Shown here piece after piece: positions 54,258-61,738 of a DNA stretch of 64,000 nt. The DNA lies in contig DJVY01000002.1 in assembly GCA_002440885.1 (NCBI GenBank), positions 66,178-130,177 of the forward strand, given 5' to 3'. Under the pieces are notes generated by a model. It saw only the letters and a program-made list of their open reading frames with translations. It was not told the origin of the DNA and ran no database searches. The stretch comes from Bacteroidales bacterium UBA6244 (lineage in GTDB: Bacteria > Bacteroidota > Bacteroidia > Bacteroidales > F082). Each line of letters starts with the position of its first letter. Positions within the stretch are counted from its first letter, which is position 1. A program made the translations under genes and the position numbers.

Positions 54258-56417
54258 TTATTCGATTAGTGTCATTTCGTCGAGCAAATAGCCTGCTCCG
54301 GCAAATTTATCCACAACAAAAAGAAAATACCGGATATCGAGAGAAATGTTCCTGCACACTTCAGGGTCGTACATCAAATCGCTCATTGTTCCTTCCCAGC
54401 ACCGATCGAAGTTTACACCCACCAGTTGTCCTTCTGCATTTAACACCGGACTACCCGAGTTGCCGCCTGTTGTATGGTTGCTGGCAGCAAAAGCCACATG
54501 TAGCGTGCCGTCTTTATCGGCATACCGGCCGTAATCTTTGTTGTTATAGAGCGTTTTCAGTTTCTCTTCAACCACATAATCATACACGTCAGGATTCTCT
54601 TTCTGCATGATTCCTTCCAAGGTGGTAAAGTGATTATAATATACGGCATCTTTGGGTGAAAAGCCATCCACATGACCGTAAGCAACGCGCAATGTAGAAT
54701 TGGCATCAGGATAGTACCGTTCATCGGGGTTCATTTCCATTTGCGCCTTCATGTACAGGCGCTGCAGGCTGTCGAGTTGGCTGTTGAGTACAAAACGTTG
54801 TTGTTTTATTTCGGTGTTATACAAGGCCATCAGCTGCGAAGCCATGATATAGGCCGGATCTTTTCGCAATTTTTTTACCTCTTTCTTGTCAAAATTATTT
54901 ATAAGCGCCTCTACCTGGTCAGGCTTGTCGAACACCGATTTAGCGAATACCATTTTTGTATAGGCCTCATAATCGCCATTGTATTTGCGATGGATTTCTT
55001 TAAAAAAAGCTGGTTTGTAGGCCTCCGGCAGGTTTTCGTCGTAACTCCTGAGTAAGGCAGCCATTACTTCTTCGTCAATTGGCTGATAATAATCCTTGAA
55101 AAAGGAAGTAGATACTCCGCGCATTTTATTCTTCTCAGCTTCAATTTTATCCTTATCGTTTGGCGTGGTAAGGGCAAGTTTTTCAAGGTTGGTGAACTTG
55201 TTGGCAAATGAAACCAATTCGATGGCCAATCCGGCCTCCATGAGGTAATCCATAGCCACGTTGAGCGGTGTAAGTTCGGAATAAACCGTCTCAAAAGCCG
55301 GCAACAAACCACTATAACCGGTATTGTTTGCCCAGGTCTGGAACTCACGCTCCAAAGCTTGCTTCTGTTCAATTCCTTTCATGCGTTTAATGCCACCGCT
55401 TTCGCCGATCATTTTTTTCCAATAATTGGAAACGCCTGCATCTTTAGAGGCATATTGAATACGCACTTTTGGATCTTTTTCGGCATACTTTCCAAAAATA
55501 TCAAGTCGGGTTTCGCGCAATTCAATTTTTTGAGGATTTTGCACTTCGGTAATCATTTCGATGGCATAAGAAGGCAAATACTCGCTGGTGCGGGCAGGAT
55601 AGCCAAAAACAAAGGTAAAGTCATCTTTTTGGACGCCCTTCAGTGAAATCGGCAGGTAGTTTTTAGGCTGATACGGTACGTTGTCCGGAGAGTAAGAGGC
55701 CGGATTCCCTTCCTTGTCAACATAAATCCTGAAAAGTGAGAAGTCACCTGTATGGCGAGGCCACATCCAGTTGTCGGTATCGCCTCCAAATTTCCCAATA
55801 TTTGAAGGTGGAGCCCCTACCAGACGGATGTCTTTAAAAACTTCGGTAATAAGCAGATAATATTGATTTCCATTGAAAAACGACCGTATGGCCGCTTGAT
55901 ATGGGCTGTCCTTTTCTGTCTCTGAGATGATTTTTTTACTGTTTTCCGCAATAATTTTATCACGTTCTTTTTCCGACATCTGATCAGTAACTCCGGCTAA
56001 AACTGAATCTGTTACTTCCTCCATTTTCACCAAAAGGGTTGCGGTAAGTCCGGGATTTGGCAGCTCCTCTCCCTGATTCATCGCCCAAAAACCATCGGTG
56101 AGGTAATCATGCTCAACGGAACTGTGTTTTTGAATTTGCCCAAAACCACAATGGTGATTGGTTAACAAAAGACCGTTTTTAGAAATCAACTCTGCCGTGC
56201 AACCGCGTCCAAACAGCAAAATGGCGTCCTTCAGGCTTCCCTGATTAACAGAGTAAATGTCCTCAGCCGTGATTTTTAACCCCATGGCCTGCATTTCTTT
56301 TTCATTCATTTGCTGAAGCAGCATCGGTATCCACATGCCTTCGCCGGCTATTGCAGGTACTATTGTTTGCCAGGTTAGCAGTATGGCCAAAGCCATTGTT
56401 TTTCTGATCATTTGCAT
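54258..56417 (-). CDS. S46 family dipeptidyl-peptidase, DPP11 type
   Basis: Exopeptidase of family S46 that removes dipeptides from the N-terminus of peptides in the periplasm. 719 residues from the ATG at 56417 (signal MQMIRKTMALAILLTWQTIVPAIAG). Catalytic triad: His in LLTNHHCGFGQ, Asp in DNWMWPRHTGDF and Ser654 in GGNSGSPVLN. The residue that separates DPP7 (Gly) from DPP11 (Arg) is Arg here (NFDRCWEG, 48 residues from the C-terminus, as in P. gingivalis DPP11). So cleavage after Asp or Glu is predicted. A TAATTTTG promoter hexad lies 19 bases upstream of this ATG and excludes an in-frame start further up. Works with the C69 dipeptidases in peptide use. Confidence 0.92.
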   Translation of the reverse strand: MQMIRKTMALAILLTWQTIVPAIAGEGMWIPMLLQQMNEKEMQAMGLKITAEDIYSVNQGSLKDAILLFGRGCTAELISKNGLLLTNHHCGFGQIQKHSSVEHDYLTDGFWAMNQGEELPNPGLTATLLVKMEEVTDSVLAGVTDQMSEKERDKIIAENSKKIISETEKDSPYQAAIRSFFNGNQYYLLITEVFKDIRLVGAPPSNIGKFGGDTDNWMWPRHTGDFSLFRIYVDKEGNPASYSPDNVPYQPKNYLPISLKGVQKDDFTFVFGYPARTSEYLPSYAIEMITEVQNPQKIELRETRLDIFGKYAEKDPKVRIQYASKDAGVSNYWKKMIGESGGIKRMKGIEQKQALEREFQTWANNTGYSGLLPAFETVYSELTPLNVAMDYLMEAGLAIELVSFANKFTNLEKLALTTPNDKDKIEAEKNKMRGVSTSFFKDYYQPIDEEVMAALLRSYDENLPEAYKPAFFKEIHRKYNGDYEAYTKMVFAKSVFDKPDQVEALINNFDKKEVKKLRKDPAYIMASQLMALYNTEIKQQRFVLNSQLDSLQRLYMKAQMEMNPDERYYPDANSTLRVAYGHVDGFSPKDAVYYNHFTTLEGIMQKENPDVYDYVVEEKLKTLYNNKDYGRYADKDGTLHVAFAASNHTTGGNSGSPVLNAEGQLVGVNFDRCWEGTMSDLMYDPEVCRNISLDIRYFLFVVDKFAGAGYLLDEMTLIE

Positions 56418-56435
56418 ATCAATTAAAATTTTGGC

Positions 56436-56443
56436 CAAAATTA
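56436..56443 (-). promoter_or_regulatory. Bacteroidota -7 promoter element of the S46 peptidase gene
   Basis: Minus strand TAATTTTG, exact TAnnTTTG, 19 bases before the chosen ATG. TTG at 56470-56468 is 24 bases upstream. The rest of the gap to 56649 shows only a small CCTGA/TCAGG hairpin near 56544-56562. Confidence 0.5.
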
Positions 56444-56649
56444 TTGAAAATATAACGAATAATGACACAACAAGTTAAGGTTTATGCTTCTGAACAACAA
56501 AAAACTACTGCCTTTTTAAAGTCAATTCAGAAATTGTAAATGCCTGAACAACATGATCAGGTGATTAGCAAAGTAAGTGCATCCGGTTTTGATATCAGGT
56601 TTGTTTTTACTGCCAATCCCATAACAGAAACAGAAAAACCTTTACTTTT

Positions 56650-57393
56650 ATGCTTCAAAATTTGAACCTCTTGACTACATTTGCCACATTAACCCTTGTA
56701 TGCCCATTGTGTAAAAAACACATGTTGCATTACGAATTGAGCTCATATCATATTTTTGATTCCACTCTTTACTCAGATGGAAAAGCAGACCACTCCAACC
56801 TTTTTCTGGAAGACAAGAACATCCTCCTGTGTCCGCATTGCAATAAGGTTTTTTGGCGCAATGATGCCCATGAAACTGAGGAAATGTTGGAATCGGAGGA
56901 ACCATTAAGTTCGAAATCGGTGATGGATTTTGAGTTTGCCCTGAGTGAAAATTATCCTGAAAGAATAGCCCACTACTACCACAGTTTGATAAACGAAGGC
57001 TTTGCCGACACAACCGAACGTGAAATTTATTTACGCATGCTTTTATGGCGTTCTATTAACGATTTAATCAGGTATCAATCACCGGGTTTTAAACAGATCG
57101 GTTCTTATGTGTTAAAACGTCCGATACATTTTTTAAAAAGCCGCTGGTCAGCAAACAAAGCTTTTTGGCAGTTTAAACGAATACAAAAAGAGAACCTGGA
57201 TTTACTCACGGCTTTGTTTAATCCGATAAACGAAAACGACCTGTTGCTAAAAGCAGAAATGTACCGCGAAGCCGGGGAACGCAAAAAAGCCTTACAAGTA
57301 CTTAAACAGATTGGTGGCACCAATTCCTACTACAAAAGAAAAATTAAAACGGCCACCTTGCTATTCAAAATACGTGTGTTCAAGCTGAATTAA
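56650..57393 (+). CDS. Zinc-ribbon protein of unknown function
   Basis: 247 residues, cytosolic. Two CPxC knuckles, VCPLCKKHM (near residue 18) and LCPHCNKVFW (near residue 58), are about 40 residues apart and should bind one zinc. A long helical region follows with no further motif, and a C-terminal stretch that could be TPR-like (AEMYREAGERKKALQVLKQIGG). I do not recognise a named family. The start is uncertain: ATG 56650 keeps both CPxC motifs, but a TACATTTG promoter-like sequence falls inside the first codons (56676-56683). No operon partner; it precedes the CsgG-like gene by 99 bases. Confidence 0.65.
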   Translation: MLQNLNLLTTFATLTLVCPLCKKHMLHYELSSYHIFDSTLYSDGKADHSNLFLEDKNILLCPHCNKVFWRNDAHETEEMLESEEPLSSKSVMDFEFALSENYPERIAHYYHSLINEGFADTTEREIYLRMLLWRSINDLIRYQSPGFKQIGSYVLKRPIHFLKSRWSANKAFWQFKRIQKENLDLLTALFNPINENDLLLKAEMYREAGERKKALQVLKQIGGTNSYYKRKIKTATLLFKIRVFKLN

Positions 57394-57492
57394 CCCGGAT
57401 TTGCTCTTTAGAGCACTTCTAAATTAAGTGACAACGGCTTCCTTCACTCATTTTATTACTACTTTTATAAGTTATTCAAAAAAACACAAACC

Positions 57493-58761
57493 ATGTTTAT
57501 AAAAAAGCTCAACTTATTCATTTTTATAGTTTTATCACTTACTTTCGTGATTGAATTGCCGGCACAAAAGGTAGAATGTTTTATTCTTAAAGCTCCAGAA
57601 AAACCTTTTTACAACATGAAACGGATTGGGGTACTCGAATTCGACTGTACCAACAACCGACATAAGAGCGTGGTAATGACCAACTTTGTTGTTGGGGACT
57701 TACTTGATCAGGAAAGAGGGATTTACGATCAGCAGGGGCAATGGTATGGTTTAGTGAAAAGTAAAGAAGGAAGGACCTTTGTAAAAGGAGTGAAAACCGA
57801 TTTTTACGATGTGATAGAGCGTGATCAACTCGAAAGAATAATGAAAGAACAGCGGTTGTCGTTATCAGGCGCGTTGGATGAATCGTCGGCTGCTGAAGTG
57901 GGAAAACTGCTGGGCTTGGATGTCATGATTATGGGAAACGTGAGTTATACACACAACGACGAATACACCAACTCAACCGGATCGAGGTGCTTGAAGCGAA
58001 CTGTTTCAGCTTTGGGAACAATCAAAATAATTTCGGTTGAAACAGCCAAAATTGAGGGCACACGAAATGCCGAAGCCTCCATTAAAAAGACCGCCTGCGA
58101 CGACAACATTTCGGGTATGCCAAGTGTCGATCAGTTAGCAGATGAGGTGTTAAAAGACCTGGCACATCAATTCGTTGGCTATTTTACGCCGGGCTACGAG
58201 CTTATTAAATACGATTTTGAAAAGATAAAACTCAAAGAATTTAAAGACAGGAGCAAAGAAGCCATGGATTTTATTGAAGCCGGTGATTTGGATCGCGCTT
58301 TTCCAATTGCATACGCCATGTTTGAGGCCGACTCGTACAATCCTAAAGCGGCCTACAACCTGGGTATCATCTACGAAATGGTGGGGAGTTACGAGGAAGC
58401 CGTTGAGTATTACGGCATTGCATACGAAATTGACTACAGCAATCAACAGTATCAACAAGCCGTAGAAAGAGCCAAGCGTGGCATTGAGTTGGCAACCTTT
58501 CTGGAAGAAGTCGGGCGGCCGGTGCAACCCTATACGTTTATGCTTGATGATGTTTCGACAGCTTTGGCTGAACGTGTTACCACCCGCGGATCAAGTGGCG
58601 ACAGGGTTAACGTGTATGAGCTTCCTGATAAATCAACTGATATAGCGGCTAAAGTGCCTGGCGGACTTGAGTTCAAGGTAATCGAAAAACAAGGCGACTT
58701 CTTTAAAATTCAGCTGCGTGGAACGAAGACCGGTTTTGTACACAAATCAGATGTTAAATAG
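57493..58761 (+). CDS. CsgG-like envelope protein with TPR and SH3 domains
   Basis: 422 residues with a signal peptide (FIFIVLSLTFVIELPAQ). The N-terminal part follows the CsgG/FlgO-like fold: MKRIGVLEFDCTNN, then YDVIERDQLERIMKEQRLSLSGAL, AAEVGKLLGLDVMIMGNVS, and the VETAKIEGTRNAEASI strand. Around residues 250-340 there is a tetratricopeptide pair (NPKAAYNLGIIYEMVGSYEEAVEYYGIAYEI is part of it), and the last ~60 residues are an SH3-type domain (GDRVNVYELPDKSTDI ... GFVHKSDVK). No lipobox Cys. It is followed after 27 bases by an LPP20-like protein, as FlgO and FlgP-like pairs are in other bacteria. Function unknown; an envelope complex is likely. Confidence 0.75.
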   Translation: MFIKKLNLFIFIVLSLTFVIELPAQKVECFILKAPEKPFYNMKRIGVLEFDCTNNRHKSVVMTNFVVGDLLDQERGIYDQQGQWYGLVKSKEGRTFVKGVKTDFYDVIERDQLERIMKEQRLSLSGALDESSAAEVGKLLGLDVMIMGNVSYTHNDEYTNSTGSRCLKRTVSALGTIKIISVETAKIEGTRNAEASIKKTACDDNISGMPSVDQLADEVLKDLAHQFVGYFTPGYELIKYDFEKIKLKEFKDRSKEAMDFIEAGDLDRAFPIAYAMFEADSYNPKAAYNLGIIYEMVGSYEEAVEYYGIAYEIDYSNQQYQQAVERAKRGIELATFLEEVGRPVQPYTFMLDDVSTALAERVTTRGSSGDRVNVYELPDKSTDIAAKVPGGLEFKVIEKQGDFFKIQLRGTKTGFVHKSDVK

Positions 58762-58788
58762 AATACATTCTAACTAAAAGATATAGCG

Positions 58789-60591
58789 ATGTGCCGATAT
58801 TCTTTGCCTGCAACAGGTTTAATTTTGCTTCTCTTTCTTTTTTTAACCGATACCGTTGTCGCCCAGCAGCCGTCTTGGATTGATTACTATAAGCGATCGC
58901 AAATGTATCCTGACGACATTTGGATTACGGGCTTCGTTTCGGGTTACAATACGGCCAATGAAGATCCGGGAAAACTCGTTGATACCTATGAAACAATGGC
59001 CCGCGATAAGGTGATTCAAAGCATCGAGATAGAGATTGAAACACAAAACGAAATGACCATTTCCAATATTAACGGTCAATCGGATGAGGCTTTTTTGTCA
59101 AAAAGTGTATCGTTTGCACATGCTAAAATAAATGGCTTGAAAACAGAACATTTTTACGACAAAAAGAAAAATGAGGTATTTGCTTTCAGTTACGTGAACC
59201 GGAAAGAGTTGGCTTTTTATTACAAGAATCTTCTTTCGGCGAATCAAAGCAAGCTGGAACAAAAACTTAAAGAAGGCCGTTCTTTTTTAAAATCGGGAAA
59301 CAAAGAAGAGGCATTGCGTAGTTTTTACGAAGGAATGCCCTTGCTGGCGGAGATCGATCAGGCACACATGTTGCTTGTAGCACTTAACCGCAAAATGCTC
59401 ACCGACATTCATCTGGATGAAATTGATAAGCTGAGCATTGAGTTGAATTCTGAAATTAGTCAATTGCAAAAAGGCACCGAGCTCAACATGCAGGAGGCGG
59501 CATATTTTGTGGCCTATGGATTGTTTATACAGTTTGGAAACAAGTCTGCCACGCTACAATTAAGCCCTACAACCTACCTCAACACAGGATTTGAAAGTCA
59601 ATTTAGCCATCAGTGGGAAACTGCTTTGAAAGAGGCATTGGTAAAAGCCGGAGCTTATCAGGTGAAAGTAAACAATCCAACCATGCCTGCGCGACTTTTG
59701 GTTACGGGTAACTACTGGCTTCAGGATAATCATGTGGTGATACAAGCCCGGATTTTGCAACAAGGCCAGATAGTGGCTGCGGCCTCCGGACGAATTCCGA
59801 CAGCGTATTTAACATCACAGGACATAAACTACTGGCCCGATGAGTTATCACGCATTGCTGGTCTAAACAATTTTTCGTTGCGCGCTCAAAACCCGGAAGT
59901 TACAGTTAAAGCAGGCATTGCCACTGAAAAACCTCTCCTCGTGTCTGTCTCTTTCAATGCAAATAACCAAACTGTACCCTCGCCCAATACACCTATGGTA
60001 TTTGTTGACAAATCATCAAAAAAGGTGCTGTGTTCAGCCACAACGAATGCCGAAGGTATGGCTTCCGGTTATTTACCTCCAATGGATTTCAATCAGGCAT
60101 TTGTGCAGGTTGAAGCTACCATCGACCTGGCAAAATATATTCCCATCGACACGTTAAGTTCTTATTTTGAACTTGTTAAAAAGCAAATTGATTTGCTTCC
60201 GGCGCAATTCACCGTCAAGGTTGAAAAGCAGGTGTATTGCATTCAAAGCGAAGAATTGTTGTTGGGTTCACCGATGGAAGTCCTAACCATCGAACCGGTA
60301 ATAAAACAGGCCCTTGTAGACAAAGGGTTTGAGTTTACCGACGAACCCCAACAGGCAGATTATCTGATCCATATTGAAGCATCCTCCTCCACAGGAACTT
60401 CATACCAAGGCGTTTACTTTACTTTCGTAGATGTTAACCTGTCCGTTACAAAAACATCGGATGATAAAGAAATTTTCAAAACCCACCTCGATCAGATAAA
60501 AGGTGGCGGAGCAAATTATTCGAAAGCAGGTAAAAAAGCTTATGCCACGGCGGCTGAAGAATTGAAGAAAAGAATGGAAGCCTTTAAATAG
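58789..60591 (+). CDS. LPP20-like exported protein, partner of the CsgG-like protein
   Basis: 600 residues, signal peptide ending in LTDTVVAQQ. The first ~150 residues resemble an LPP20 domain (PSWIDYYKRSQMYPDDIWITGFVSGY..., with the ARDKVIQSIEIEIETQNEMTI helix). A short helical repeat region (GRSFLKSGNKEEALRSFYEGMPLL) is followed by beta-rich domains, the last of which (residues ~480-600, ...QADYLIHIEASSSTGTSYQGVYFTFVDVNLSVT...) has the look of another CsgG/LptE-like or DUF4384-type envelope fold. No enzyme motif. It is 27 bases after the CsgG-like gene and surely in the same operon; the two probably form one outer-membrane or periplasmic assembly. Confidence 0.65.
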   Translation: MCRYSLPATGLILLLFLFLTDTVVAQQPSWIDYYKRSQMYPDDIWITGFVSGYNTANEDPGKLVDTYETMARDKVIQSIEIEIETQNEMTISNINGQSDEAFLSKSVSFAHAKINGLKTEHFYDKKKNEVFAFSYVNRKELAFYYKNLLSANQSKLEQKLKEGRSFLKSGNKEEALRSFYEGMPLLAEIDQAHMLLVALNRKMLTDIHLDEIDKLSIELNSEISQLQKGTELNMQEAAYFVAYGLFIQFGNKSATLQLSPTTYLNTGFESQFSHQWETALKEALVKAGAYQVKVNNPTMPARLLVTGNYWLQDNHVVIQARILQQGQIVAAASGRIPTAYLTSQDINYWPDELSRIAGLNNFSLRAQNPEVTVKAGIATEKPLLVSVSFNANNQTVPSPNTPMVFVDKSSKKVLCSATTNAEGMASGYLPPMDFNQAFVQVEATIDLAKYIPIDTLSSYFELVKKQIDLLPAQFTVKVEKQVYCIQSEELLLGSPMEVLTIEPVIKQALVDKGFEFTDEPQQADYLIHIEASSSTGTSYQGVYFTFVDVNLSVTKTSDDKEIFKTHLDQIKGGGANYSKAGKKAYATAAEELKKRMEAFK

Positions 60592-60652
60592 TGTCTGTCA
60601 ACTGAAAAAAGGATGGTTTTGGTCGTTGCCTCTAACAACACATTCGAGCCGG

Positions 60653-61726
60653 TTATTGGTTGATTTTGTTTTGTTTGGAATCCAAAACCGCCTCTGCATC
60701 CTTTGTCGTGCCTAAAATAACGGCAATCCATTGCAATCGCGGGTTCTCTTCAAAAACAATTTTTAAAGACATGGTAAGAGGTACCGATAAAAACATACCA
60801 ACAGTACCCAGAACATATCCCCAGAAAATAAGTGAAATAAACACAACAAGTGTTGAAAGCCCCATCCCCTGCCCCATCATTTTGGGTTCAACCACATTAC
60901 CAATCACCATATTTACAGTAATATAAACAATCAGAGCCCACAATGCTTCCACAGGTCCGGCCTGAACCAGTGCAAACAATACGGCAGGGATACCAGCCAA
61001 AATTGAACCAAAATTGGGGATATAATTGAGCAAAAAAGCAATCATTGCCCACAAGATGGCATAGTCAACCCCGATAATGAGTAATCCAAGATAAATGAGA
61101 ACACCGGTAAGTAAACTCACCAACGTTTTTATGGCCAGATAGTGGCGAATACTTTTCCCTATTTTGTTCAGGTAGCCGATAGATTCGTCTGGGCCTTTAA
61201 CAATGGCTCTGGCTTTTAAATTGAAACTGTTCACCTCAAGCAATAAAAACACCACGGTAAATATTATCAAGGCCATATTGCCCATAAGCGATCCCAACTC
61301 GGAAAGTGCTCCGGCGGTAAACACCATGATCTTTGAAGGATCGAGTAAGCGGGTAAGTTGTTCTTCTGAAAAATGAAACCCCCTGTCATTCAAATAACTG
61401 ATTATTGACAACCCTATTTCATTCAGCTTTTTACCATACAATGGCGCATCATTTGAAAAAGTAGAAAGTGATTCTCCAATAACTCCTCCAAATCCAAAAA
61501 ACAGTATCAATACACCACCAAAAACAATAGGCAAGCCCAAACCGGGAGACACTTTGTGTTTTTGAAGCCAAAAAATGGGTTGCGCCATAATGATACTGAA
61601 AAACAACGACATAAGCAAAGGTGTAACCAACGAACGGGCGGCCATTACAGCGGCAGTAATAACAAGTAAAGCAGCAATATTGACCGTTGCAGAGGTAGGT
61701 TTATATTCCCTTTCGGTTAGATTCAT
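60653..61726 (-). CDS. AI-2E family transporter (PerM-like)
   Basis: 357 residues, about eight hydrophobic helices with a soluble stretch after the third, the AI-2E/UPF0118 layout. Key blocks are PLLMSLFFSIIMAQPIFWLQ near the N-terminus, YAILWAMIAFLLNYIPNFGSILAGIPAVLFAL, and GNVVEPKMMGQGMGLSTLVVFISLIFWGYVLG. Members have been linked to efflux of AI-2, sodium/proton exchange or other substrates; which applies here is not visible. It is 12 bases after the histidine kinase gene and may be transcribed with it. Confidence 0.9.
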   Translation of the reverse strand: MNLTEREYKPTSATVNIAALLVITAAVMAARSLVTPLLMSLFFSIIMAQPIFWLQKHKVSPGLGLPIVFGGVLILFFGFGGVIGESLSTFSNDAPLYGKKLNEIGLSIISYLNDRGFHFSEEQLTRLLDPSKIMVFTAGALSELGSLMGNMALIIFTVVFLLLEVNSFNLKARAIVKGPDESIGYLNKIGKSIRHYLAIKTLVSLLTGVLIYLGLLIIGVDYAILWAMIAFLLNYIPNFGSILAGIPAVLFALVQAGPVEALWALIVYITVNMVIGNVVEPKMMGQGMGLSTLVVFISLIFWGYVLGTVGMFLSVPLTMSLKIVFEENPRLQWIAVILGTTKDAEAVLDSKQNKINQ

Positions 61727-61738
61727 AAAATTAAAAAT

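Noticed and set aside
56418..56649. Small RNA or gene in the gap before the zinc-ribbon protein
   Set aside because: Only a 5-bp hairpin is seen, with no promoter-terminator pair or open frame with coding character.
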